Shown piece by piece: positions 27,499-34,478 of a stretch of DNA of 38,214 nt (within the stretch, counting starts at the first letter, position 1; the number at the start of each line of letters is the position of its first letter). The translations under genes and the position numbers were made by a program. The notes beneath the pieces are model-generated. The model saw only the letters and a program-made list of their open reading frames with translations. It made no database searches and had not been told where the DNA came from. This DNA is from a virus. Location of the stretch: the IMG/VR virus record IMGVR_UViG_3300009703_000045, positions 1 to 38,214 of that record. The stretch is one strand, 5' to 3'.

Positions 27499-27915
27499 AT
27501 GAATGAAGAAGAAATAAAATTATATAAACAATTATTAGACGATAAGGGATATTCGAGAGATACTGACCACGCTAAAGTATATCAACCTGAACCTACAGAA
27601 AAAGATTATAAAAACACTTTTATATTTAGATATTTTGCTAGACAAGCTAATTCTCCGACATCTCCTATTATAGAAATAAGTAAAGGTCAATATAATTCAT
27701 GGGCTAGTATGGGTAGTGGGTTAGATAATGCGTTTTATATAGTACTAAAAATTATATGGAAAATTCGAGGTAATATACAAGGGCATACTGATACTCAGGG
27801 TATATACCACAAAGGTATAACTGAAGCTAATCATGATACATTACAATTGAGTGAAGAAACACTACCAGGCATACAATCGAAATTAGGGAATTTATTAGAA
27901 TTTTATCAACCATAA
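27499..27915 (+). CDS. hypothetical protein at the end of the tail gene cluster (138 aa)
   Basis: The ATG follows the preceding stop directly (TAA then ATG), suggesting translational coupling; only a weak AAGG lies upstream. The protein is soluble and mixed, with a central segment (FIFRYFARQANSPTSPIIEIS, YNSWASMGSGLDNAFYIVLKIIWKIRG) and a C-terminal helix that ends LGNLLEFYQP. I recognise no family. Coupling to the hub-like gene suggests a baseplate component or assembly factor. It is the last gene of the tail block; after a 44-base gap the gene content changes to replication-related functions. Confidence 0.58.
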   Translation: MNEEEIKLYKQLLDDKGYSRDTDHAKVYQPEPTEKDYKNTFIFRYFARQANSPTSPIIEISKGQYNSWASMGSGLDNAFYIVLKIIWKIRGNIQGHTDTQGIYHKGITEANHDTLQLSEETLPGIQSKLGNLLEFYQP

Positions 27916-27923
27916 AAACACTT

Positions 27924-27940
27924 GGTTTGCATGCTATAAA
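27924..27940 (+). promoter_or_regulatory. candidate extended -10 promoter before the polymerase-like gene
   Basis: TGCTATAAA (27932-27940) fits an extended -10 element; no good -35 lies 17 bases upstream. It follows GGTTTGCAT (27924-27932), a 9-base word that also occurs in the third tandem promoter at 31256-31264. The ATG of the polymerase-like gene is 20 bases downstream. The shared word suggests a common early or middle control signal. Confidence 0.35.
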
Positions 27941-27959
27941 AGTTTTAAATTAAGGTTAT

Positions 27960-29291
27960 ATGAAAGTTATAGAAAAACAACACCAGTTCGATGCATTTAT
28001 TCGGAATAATAAAAACTCAAAGTGTTACATTGTTCCTATATTCACCGACATATACAAGCATCCGTTAAACAACGCATTGTCGTTGTTATATGTACATTGT
28101 GATACAGATTTTTTGATATGCTTTGACCATAGTGAAACTCAGAGTATATCAACTAAAAACCTGGCTTCATTGAATGAGATGACTATTTACACCCATAATA
28201 AGAATGAATTGAACCATATTTATCATTGGGATAATGTAATTGATGTAGGTATGTTATATTATTTAAATACAAATAACCCACTTAGTTTTGATGATATAAA
28301 CACATCAGCTCATACTTATTTTAAACAAAAGTACCACCGAGTAAACAATGTTAATAAATTGATACCAGTGAATAAGCACCTTGAATATTGTATAGAAATA
28401 AAAGATAAAATGAAAAGGGTATTGACAGTATGTGATAGCACTGGTACTTTTCTGAAATATAATGATGTAGTAATTGATAATTTAAGTTTTATAGAATCGT
28501 CTGGATTAAAAGTTAATAGAGATAAATTACCATTTAAATATCAAAGACATATCTCAAAAGATAACTTTGTATTTACACGCTATAATCCATATACATTGAC
28601 AGGACGACCAGCTAACAAATACGGTGGGTTAAATTTTTCAGCTATGAACCGAAGTGATGGTAGTAGAGAACCCTTCGTTAGTCGATTTGAAGATAGTGGA
28701 CTTTTAATTGAAATGGACTATGATGCATATCATCTAAGATTAATAGCAGATATTGTAAACTATGATTTCCCTGATGGGTCAGTGCACGAATATTTAGGAA
28801 ACCAATATGGTGTAGATTATGAAGAAAGTAAAAAATTAAGTTTTAAGTATTTATATGGTGGAATTCCCAAAGATATAGCGACAACTATACCATTTTTTGG
28901 GTTGGTTACTGAATATGTTAATAGTAACTGGATAAAGTATAATAAGAGGTTTTCTGTCAAATCTTATATTTATAATAGGAAAATAGGAAAAAATAATTTA
29001 CAGGATATGAATCCTAATAAGTTGTTCAATTATTTAATACAATTGAATGAGACAGAATATAATATGGAGGTCATTTCTAAACTACAGAAAGTGTTGAAGG
29101 GTTATGAAACTAAATTAGTATTGTACCAATACGATTCATTCCTTTTTGATTTTTGTATGAGAGATGGTAAGGAGTTTTTATTGAAGATTAAAAACACGAT
29201 TGAAGGAAGTGCTAAGTTCCCAGTTAAAATATCGAGAGGGATAAATTATAACGATATGGTAAATATAACGGAGAAGTTGAATGTTAATTGA
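27960..29291 (+). CDS. compact family A DNA polymerase-like protein (443 aa)
   Basis: The C-terminal half has the family A (Pol I) motifs in order: T-G-R at 214-216 followed by GGLNFSAMNR; motif A as EMDYDAYHLRLIADI with catalytic Asp 253; motif B as ESKKLSFKYLYGG with Lys 291, Phe 295, Tyr 299 and Gly 300 in register with E. coli K758, F762, Y766, G767; motif C as YQYDSFLFD with Asp 392. Deviations: the steric-gate Glu of motif A is His 258, the motif B Arg (R754) is missing, and the usual HDE of motif C reads YDS. The N-terminal about 150 residues may be a decayed 3'-5' exonuclease (THNKNEL, IDVGMLYYL). It is far shorter than normal Pol I. Binding site AAGG; it overlaps the next gene by 11 bases. 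A DNA polymerase role is inferred; activity is untested. Confidence 0.78.
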   Translation: MKVIEKQHQFDAFIRNNKNSKCYIVPIFTDIYKHPLNNALSLLYVHCDTDFLICFDHSETQSISTKNLASLNEMTIYTHNKNELNHIYHWDNVIDVGMLYYLNTNNPLSFDDINTSAHTYFKQKYHRVNNVNKLIPVNKHLEYCIEIKDKMKRVLTVCDSTGTFLKYNDVVIDNLSFIESSGLKVNRDKLPFKYQRHISKDNFVFTRYNPYTLTGRPANKYGGLNFSAMNRSDGSREPFVSRFEDSGLLIEMDYDAYHLRLIADIVNYDFPDGSVHEYLGNQYGVDYEESKKLSFKYLYGGIPKDIATTIPFFGLVTEYVNSNWIKYNKRFSVKSYIYNRKIGKNNLQDMNPNKLFNYLIQLNETEYNMEVISKLQKVLKGYETKLVLYQYDSFLFDFCMRDGKEFLLKIKNTIEGSAKFPVKISRGINYNDMVNITEKLNVN

Positions 29292-30648
29292 TTATGATGA
29301 AATAGTAAGAGAATGGGCTTATCGAGTTCCTAATGGGAAACCAGATTTAACTAATGCCCACCATAAGGATAAATTAGTAGAAGTTATGAAAGAATTAAAT
29401 TATCCATTGGAATTGTTATATGATTTACCTAAAAAACAATTAATTTTAGAAGGTGATACCTCAGCTACTACATTTTATCATGAATTTATAACTGGTGCTA
29501 TTGTTGGTGGTTGGAGCCCTGGTACAATCACAACAGGTGCTGATTTGATACCCGCATTAAAATATTGTCAAGCAACTACTAATGGTACAAGTCTTGTAGG
29601 TGATGATATAAATAATAGTGTTTATACTAATAAAAGTGGAAAATCCTTTTTTGACAAGTCGATGAAACCCAAGTCAAAAATAGTTGCTGACGCTAAAAGT
29701 ACTGCTATGTATATAATATATAATTTAGGTAAATGTACGGGAAAATGTATGTGGACAGGTCCAACTAATGACAGTTCAGACTATGGAGCAGCTGATATAG
29801 CTGGAGATTTTGGTAGTAAATATGGAAAAGTTGGGATTTCATTAAAATATGGAGTTGGGCAACTCAAAAATTTAACTATAGGTACATTTATAAAGACTTT
29901 AGGGTTGGGTACAATGACTGGTGATTCTTTTGTAAAGAATTATACGGGTTCATTTGACTATATGACTAAAGATTGGATAACACTTGTAACAAAATTATTT
30001 AATTCTAAAATTTATGGAGAAAATAAACAAAAAGCTAAAAATATATTTAAAAAACATTCTAAAACAACTTGGAGTGCTTATCAATCGGAAAAAATAACTG
30101 CAGATGAATATGATATATTAATTGATGCTCTCGGGTGGCCTGTACAGAAAAAGAAAGAATCTAAACATAAAACATTTAAATATTTTTGTCGTAAACTTCA
30201 AGAAAAATATCATGGTACTAAATGGAGTGATTGGATTACAGTAAGGGTAGAAGGATTTAAAGATATATTTGGTCATTTTTTAAAAGAGAATGAAGATAAA
30301 ATATATAGTGGTTTGCACGATTTATTTAAGCGACAATTAAGTATTGGAAAGACAAGTATGTTTTATGCGGCCAATAAAGGTCAAACATTTTGGTTTATAC
30401 CGAGTGAAACTTTATATGATAAAACTTTTGATGAAACAGAATTTACAATGGATTATCATATAAATACAAATAAATCAGATTTTGAATTTGTATTACAAGT
30501 TGGAACTGTAAGTGCAGGTGTTGTTGGTGAAATAACAGTTGTTATTAGGTTTGCTAAAGGACAGATGAATGGCGTACCAGACGCAAAATCAAAATATAAA
30601 TTAGTAGCTAAAGATTGGTCTGCCATATTGGGGGCATTTAGGAAATAA
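29281..30648 (+). CDS. hypothetical protein, possible nuclease-like fold (455 aa)
   Basis: The start, with GGAGAAG 4-10 bases upstream, lies inside the end of the polymerase-like gene (11-base overlap). No family is recognised with certainty. The segment SDYGAADIAGDF (166-177) followed by KVGISLKYGVGQLKNLT (183-199) recalls PD-(D/E)XK nucleases, where an Asp is followed by a strand ending in an acidic-x-Lys; here the position two before Lys 189 is Ser, so the motif is imperfect. The N-terminal part has a hydrophobic AIVGGWSPGTI stretch. The C-terminal part is beta-rich (FVLQVGTVSAGVVGEITVVIRF). Coupling to the polymerase-like gene suggests a DNA-processing job. Confidence in the frame is high; in function, low. 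Confidence 0.6.
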   Translation: MLIDYDEIVREWAYRVPNGKPDLTNAHHKDKLVEVMKELNYPLELLYDLPKKQLILEGDTSATTFYHEFITGAIVGGWSPGTITTGADLIPALKYCQATTNGTSLVGDDINNSVYTNKSGKSFFDKSMKPKSKIVADAKSTAMYIIYNLGKCTGKCMWTGPTNDSSDYGAADIAGDFGSKYGKVGISLKYGVGQLKNLTIGTFIKTLGLGTMTGDSFVKNYTGSFDYMTKDWITLVTKLFNSKIYGENKQKAKNIFKKHSKTTWSAYQSEKITADEYDILIDALGWPVQKKKESKHKTFKYFCRKLQEKYHGTKWSDWITVRVEGFKDIFGHFLKENEDKIYSGLHDLFKRQLSIGKTSMFYAANKGQTFWFIPSETLYDKTFDETEFTMDYHINTNKSDFEFVLQVGTVSAGVVGEITVVIRFAKGQMNGVPDAKSKYKLVAKDWSAILGAFRK

Positions 30649-30649
30649 A

Positions 30650-31063
30650 ATGAGAACTCAATTATTATGCACATTCACAGAAAGTGGTAAATTAAATACT
30701 ACTCTATCAACCATAATAGATGCTTATGATATTATATTTAACAAAATTTATGTATTTCAAGATGAAGATGACAGAGACCAGCTGATATGTACTTATAATG
30801 TAGATGCCGTTAATATTGGGAAATTTTTAGACAATACAATCTCGTTACATAGAAAAAAACAGACAAATAGTTTATATACAATCAATGCACTAAATTGCAT
30901 AATCCGAAAATTAAACAATGGTGTTTTAGATAAATCATTTGAGATACCTTGGAATAATTATAGTAATTCATTACTACTGGTTTCCGAAGATAATGACCTC
31001 AACCATATCCACACTCACATTTATTCAATAATAGATGTAACAACTTGGAAAACACAAAAATAA
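30650..31063 (+). CDS. hypothetical protein (137 aa)
   Basis: It starts one base after the preceding stop with AGGAAAT as a binding site, so it is part of the same operon as the polymerase-like gene. The N-terminus MRTQLLCTFTESGKLNTTLS is followed by IIDAYDIIFNKIYVFQDEDD, a central helix and a C-terminal part rich in Asn and His (NDLNHIHTHIY). I recall similar short proteins in T4-like cyanophages with no assigned function. No catalytic motif is visible. It is the last gene before the 260-base region that carries the tandem promoters. Confidence 0.58.
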   Translation: MRTQLLCTFTESGKLNTTLSTIIDAYDIIFNKIYVFQDEDDRDQLICTYNVDAVNIGKFLDNTISLHRKKQTNSLYTINALNCIIRKLNNGVLDKSFEIPWNNYSNSLLLVSEDNDLNHIHTHIYSIIDVTTWKTQK

Positions 31064-31066
31064 TCC

Positions 31067-31097
31067 TTGACTTAGGTACCAAAAAACCCTTATATTA
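31067..31097 (+). promoter_or_regulatory. tandem promoter unit 1 (TTGACT-N18-TATATT)
   Basis: -35 TTGACT at 31067-31072 and -10 TATATT at 31091-31096, spacer 18. Inside the spacer lies TACC (31077-31080), exactly 10 bases before TATATTA. It is the best sigma-70-type match of the three tandem units that precede the metallopeptidase/VWA gene. Confidence 0.6.
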
Positions 31098-31144
31098 TAT
31101 AGTATGATAAATGATAAAAAAAGGGAATATAAAAATAAAAAGAC

Positions 31145-31175
31145 TTGTATGGCATACCGAAATGTCACTATATTA
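31145..31175 (+). promoter_or_regulatory. tandem promoter unit 2 (TTGTAT-N18-TATATT)
   Basis: -35 TTGTAT at 31145-31150, TACC at 31155-31158, then 10 bases and TATATTA at 31169-31175. The spacing of all elements is the same as in unit 1. It is followed by AAAAGGAG and an ATG at 31207, just as unit 3 is followed by AAAGGA and the ATG at 31325. Confidence 0.55.
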
Positions 31176-31206
31176 CATAGTGAGACAAATAATACAAAAG
31201 GAGTTT

Positions 31207-31332
31207 ATGAATAGAGTTGTTACAAATGGTTACAATTTAATTTCAGAAATCCTTAGGTTTGCATACCAAAAGGTTCGTATATTATTATATGATAAAAAAC
31301 GAGAAAAAAACACGAAAGGATTTAATGTTTAA
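31207..31332 (+). CDS. possible leader peptide upstream of the VWA gene (41 aa)
   Basis: An ATG at 31207 with a good binding site (AAAAGGAG, 31196-31203) opens a 41-codon frame that runs through promoter unit 3 and ends at 31330-31332, overlapping the start of the next gene by 8 bases. The product is basic and resembles no known protein. It could be a leader peptide that couples translation to the VWA gene when transcription starts at unit 2, or merely a by-product of the duplicated promoter and leader DNA. Weakly supported. Confidence 0.25.
   Translation: MNRVVTNGYNLISEILRFAYQKVRILLYDKKREKNTKGFNV
31253..31284 (+). promoter_or_regulatory. tandem promoter unit 3, nearest the VWA gene
   Basis: TACC (31264-31267), 10 bases, TATATTA (31278-31284), the same spacing as units 1 and 2. 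The -35 is poor (TTAGGT 31253-31258 with a 19-base spacer, or TTTGCA 31258-31263 with a -10 shifted to TATTAT). A transcript from here would start near 31291 and carry a short leader with AAAGGA before the ATG at 31325. Confidence 0.5.
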
Positions 31333-33421
31333 CAACACACTAAAAGATAATAGAGGTTTTGTATTTAAAAACGCTGTCAAAAAAGCTACTACATCAACTC
31401 AATATTCGTCATTTTGGATGGATAGTGGGAATGATGAATACAATGAGTTATTTGGAGCAACTGGAGCTCCTGGAAAAGATTTAGTCCAGTTAGCTGGATA
31501 TAAGAGAGCGATTGGTAATTTTGTTAATATTGTTACTGGTGAGTCTATTCCAGTGACTTTCAATAGTAATGATGTGAGTTATACAGATGGTAAGACAGTT
31601 TGTATCGGGGCAAATTTGACTGAGAAGAATTTTGATATTGCAGTGGGTTTGGCACTTCACGAAGGTTCACATATAAAACTTTCGGATTTTAATTTCCTTA
31701 AAAATCTTGAAGTTAATATTCCAGCTGAGGTTTATGTGTTAGCTGAAAAGAAAGGGTTTGACCGATATACAGTTTTGGGTCACTTAAAAACATTATTAAA
31801 CTATGTTGAGGACAGACGGATTGATAACTATATTTTTAAATCCTCTCCTGGGTATAAAGGTTATTATCATTCTATGTATAAAAAATATTTTTATTCAAGA
31901 GTTATTGATAAAATGTTACTTTCATCTGATTTACGCGAGGAAACTTGGGAAAGTTACGAAGGAAGAATTATCAATCTTCATAACAATAACCGTCAGTTAG
32001 GAGCTCTTAAAGGGTTAAGAGCTATTTGGGGTGTTATTGATATTATGAACATCGGGAGGCTGAAAACTTCCGAAGATGCCTATAATGTAGCCGAAAGTAT
32101 TTACAGAATTATATTAGATAATGTTGTACATAATGGTTCTTCGATTGAAGGTACTGGTAAAACTTCAGATGATGAAACTTCAGATGGAGGAACTTCGGAT
32201 GGACTCCAAAGTGGAGGTGATGGTAATACAGGAAATTCAGATGAAAATTCAGATGAAGGTGGTGATGAAACTTCAGATGGTGGTGGTATTTCAACTAATG
32301 ATGATGGGTCAGAAGCTAAAGAATTAACTGATGCACAGAAGAAACAACTCCAAAATGCACTCAATAAACAGTCTAACTTTTTAGATGGTGATATTAAAAA
32401 AACTAAAATGTCAAAGAAGAATTTAAATGATATTAATGTTATTGATGATGCTGAAGCGAGTTATGAAAATGTTGGTAGTGGTGACGGTGCATGGGGAGGT
32501 AATACTAACGGGACACGGTGTTTAGTAGTTAAAAAATTAACACGAGCTATTATTGAGTCAGACCAGTTTGATTGTGCTACAAAGCGTAATATGAGTTCAT
32601 ATAGTGTTTCTAGGTGGAATAAATATGATTTTGTTGAAGAAGGTTTAAGAATTGGAACAGTTTTAGGTAAAAAACTTCAAATTAGAAATGAGGAAAATAC
32701 TACTAAATATACTCGAAAAGACTCTGGTAGATTGGATAAAAGATTAATCGCTGAACTTGGATTTGGAAATTCAAATGTATTTAGTCAGACTTTTGTTGAT
32801 AAATTTAATAAAGTGTTTGTTCACTTATCAATAGATGCTTCTGGTTCTATGAGTGGAACTAAATGGAATAAAGCAATGACATCAGCGGTGGCAATGATTA
32901 AAGCTGCTGATATGACTGGTAACATTGATGTGGTTGTTTCAATCAGAACAACACATAGTCCAACTGGTAGATATTCTTCCAATGCAAGTGTACCTTTTAT
33001 ATTGGTATGTTACGATTCACGAGTTGATAAGCTTGTCAAAGTTAAAACTTTATTTAAAGCACTTAGTGTTAGTGGAACAACTCCAGAGGGGTTATGTTTT
33101 GAAGCTATAATGGACGATTTGATTCCAAGTTCAAATACACAGGACAGTTATTTCATTAATTATTCAGATGGTGCTCCTCAGTTTTTTAATAATGACATTT
33201 CTTATTCTGGAACAAGAGCTAATGAGCATACTAAAAAGATGGTAAGTATAATGCGAGACAAAGGTATTAAGGTTCTCAGTTATTTCATCTCTGATAATTA
33301 TGATAGGGCATATGGAGTATCGTCATTTAAAACTATGTATGGAAATGACGCTGAATTTGTGAATGTTACCAATGTAGTAGATATCGCAAAAACTATGAAT
33401 AAGAGATTTTTATCAAAATAA
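31325..33421 (+). CDS. HExxH metallopeptidase-like / von Willebrand A domain protein
   Basis: The start at 31325 (MFNNTL) has AAAGGA 4-9 bases upstream; a TTG at 31259 would add 22 unlikely residues. This gives 698 residues. N-terminal domain: LALHEGSHIKLSDF with H112-E113-x-x-H116, then YVEDRRID (E162) as a plausible third zinc ligand, the pattern of the putative metallopeptidase domain that accompanies VWA domains (DUF2201/CobT-like). An acidic Ser/Gly/Asp linker spans about 270-330. The C-terminal VWA domain starts near 495 with the metal-ion site DASGS (504-508) and later SGTTPEG and NYSDGAP. Such proteins usually work with a MoxR/CobS-type AAA+ ATPase; T4-like cyanophages carry similar CobS/peptidase genes as I recall, but no ATPase partner is in this window. 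Substrate unknown. Confidence 0.78.
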   Translation: MFNNTLKDNRGFVFKNAVKKATTSTQYSSFWMDSGNDEYNELFGATGAPGKDLVQLAGYKRAIGNFVNIVTGESIPVTFNSNDVSYTDGKTVCIGANLTEKNFDIAVGLALHEGSHIKLSDFNFLKNLEVNIPAEVYVLAEKKGFDRYTVLGHLKTLLNYVEDRRIDNYIFKSSPGYKGYYHSMYKKYFYSRVIDKMLLSSDLREETWESYEGRIINLHNNNRQLGALKGLRAIWGVIDIMNIGRLKTSEDAYNVAESIYRIILDNVVHNGSSIEGTGKTSDDETSDGGTSDGLQSGGDGNTGNSDENSDEGGDETSDGGGISTNDDGSEAKELTDAQKKQLQNALNKQSNFLDGDIKKTKMSKKNLNDINVIDDAEASYENVGSGDGAWGGNTNGTRCLVVKKLTRAIIESDQFDCATKRNMSSYSVSRWNKYDFVEEGLRIGTVLGKKLQIRNEENTTKYTRKDSGRLDKRLIAELGFGNSNVFSQTFVDKFNKVFVHLSIDASGSMSGTKWNKAMTSAVAMIKAADMTGNIDVVVSIRTTHSPTGRYSSNASVPFILVCYDSRVDKLVKVKTLFKALSVSGTTPEGLCFEAIMDDLIPSSNTQDSYFINYSDGAPQFFNNDISYSGTRANEHTKKMVSIMRDKGIKVLSYFISDNYDRAYGVSSFKTMYGNDAEFVNVTNVVDIAKTMNKRFLSK

Positions 33422-33428
33422 TAAATTA

Positions 33429-33480
33429 TCTAGCATCAATGCTAGAGGGGTTGGGTTTTACTCCTTTCTACCTGACCCCT
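33429..33480 (+). other. two hairpins after the VWA gene, terminator or structured RNA
   Basis: Hairpin 1: TCTAGCA (33429-33435), loop TCAA, TGCTAGA (33440-33446). Hairpin 2: AGGGGT (33446-33451) pairs with ACCCCT (33475-33480), loop of 23 bases. No immediate T tract follows either, although a short T run appears at 33493-33498. They lie 8 bases after the VWA stop. They could end the VWA transcript, protect its 3' end, or form part of a folded leader for gp32. Confidence 0.45.
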
Positions 33481-33509
33481 AAAATATTGAAATTTTTTAA
33501 AGAATTGTT

Positions 33510-33519
33510 ATATTTATAT
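33510..33519 (+). promoter_or_regulatory. ATATTTATAT motif, copy 7, upstream of gp32
   Basis: The only exact copy outside the tail region, 69 bases ahead of the gp32 ATG. It is followed directly by an inverted repeat GTACC-GATAAT-GGTAC (33523-33538), which could be an operator or protein-binding site. gp32 is needed in large amounts, so a strong promoter here is expected. Confidence 0.4.
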
Positions 33520-33588
33520 TGGGTACCGATAATGGTACAAATAACAATTAGTAACTAATAAATAATAAATAACACATGGAGATGTACA

Positions 33589-34362
33589 ATGGATATTAAC
33601 GCAATCAAGCAAAGGTTATCCCAATTAAAGGATACGAGTAATAAAACTTCTAACTTATGGAAACCAGCCCCTGGGACACAGGTGGTCAGAATAGTACCTT
33701 ATAAATTCAATAAAGACAATCCTTTTATTGAATTATACTTCCACTATGACATAGCTAAACGCAGTTACCTTTCACCGATTTCATTTGGTCGACCAGACCC
33801 GATTGAAGAATTTGCTACCAAATTAAAGCAAACTGGTAATAAAGATGATTGGAGATTAGGTCGTAAAATGGATGCTAAGATGAGAACATTCGTTCCGGTA
33901 GTAGTTCGTGGCGAAGAATCACAGGGAGTTAGATTTTGGGGATTTGGTAAAACAGTTTATCAAGAATTGTTAGGTTTTATAGCAGACCCAGATTATGGTG
34001 ATATTGCAGACCCAATGACTGGTCGTGATATTGCAGTAGAATTTAAAACTGCAGAAGAAACAGGAGCTAGCTTTCCATCAACATCAATCAGAGTCAAACC
34101 AAATCAAACTCCGATTATTGAGGACAAAGAGAAGTTAAAAGGTATGTTTGATAATCAACAGAAAATTACTGATATATATCAGGAATTATCGTATGATGAT
34201 TTAAAAGATGTACTGAATAATTACCTTAATCCTACCGATGAGGGTTCTAATGAAACTGGTAATACTGGAAATCAAACACAAGAAACTACCAATCCAATTG
34301 TTGATGCTACGGAGAAAAAAGAAAAAGTAGCTGACGCGTTTGATGACTTGTTTAATAATTAA
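33589..34362 (+). CDS. 32: single-stranded DNA-binding protein (gp32-like)
   Basis: 257 residues, preceded by tggagatg. It coats single-stranded DNA in replication, recombination and repair. The family signature is visible: the N-terminal cooperativity segment (AIKQRLSQLKDT), LWKPAPGTQVVRIVPYKFNKDN, the OB-fold part with FIELYFHYDIAKRSYLSPISFGRPDP, VVVRGEESQGVRFWGFGKTVYQELL and a DPMTGRDI segment. A flexible Asn/Thr/Glu linker leads to the acidic tip ADAFDDLFNN, which in T4 binds partner proteins. The protein has no cysteine at all, so the zinc site of T4 gp32 (one His, three Cys) is absent. It is first in a replication cluster; T4 gp32 controls its own translation, and the structured DNA before uvsX may play a part here. 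Confidence 0.92.
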   Translation: MDINAIKQRLSQLKDTSNKTSNLWKPAPGTQVVRIVPYKFNKDNPFIELYFHYDIAKRSYLSPISFGRPDPIEEFATKLKQTGNKDDWRLGRKMDAKMRTFVPVVVRGEESQGVRFWGFGKTVYQELLGFIADPDYGDIADPMTGRDIAVEFKTAEETGASFPSTSIRVKPNQTPIIEDKEKLKGMFDNQQKITDIYQELSYDDLKDVLNNYLNPTDEGSNETGNTGNQTQETTNPIVDATEKKEKVADAFDDLFNN

Positions 34363-34374
34363 AACCACATAAAC

Positions 34375-34459
34375 TAAATAAGTGGGGTTTCTGGTAACTT
34401 GGACCACGATTCCTTCGATGGTGTATGGTAATAGCTTAACTATAAATTCCACTTATTTA
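34375..34459 (+). other. long-range stem-loop in the gp32-uvsX gap
   Basis: TAAATAAGTGG (34375-34385) is perfectly complementary to CCACTTATTTA (34449-34459), with 63 bases between that contain a smaller hairpin (ACCA.CGA / TCG.TGGT near 34413-34431). The left arm can instead pair through GTGG with CCAC at 34366-34369 next to a GTTT run, so two folds compete. The right arm ends 7 bases before the uvsX binding site taggag. The layout fits an attenuator or translational control element. Confidence 0.5.
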
Positions 34460-34478
34460 TCCCATTAGGAGATATTAT

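Noticed and set aside
31111-31206. Upstream start at 31111 that would give a 73-residue protein ending at 31332
   Set aside because: It has no properly spaced binding site before 31111 and runs through two promoter units. Only the inner start at 31207 has a good site, and even that is kept at low confidence.
31259-31261. TTG start for the VWA protein, giving 720 residues
   Set aside because: It overlaps the third promoter unit and has no binding site. The ATG at 31325 has AAAGGA at the right distance.
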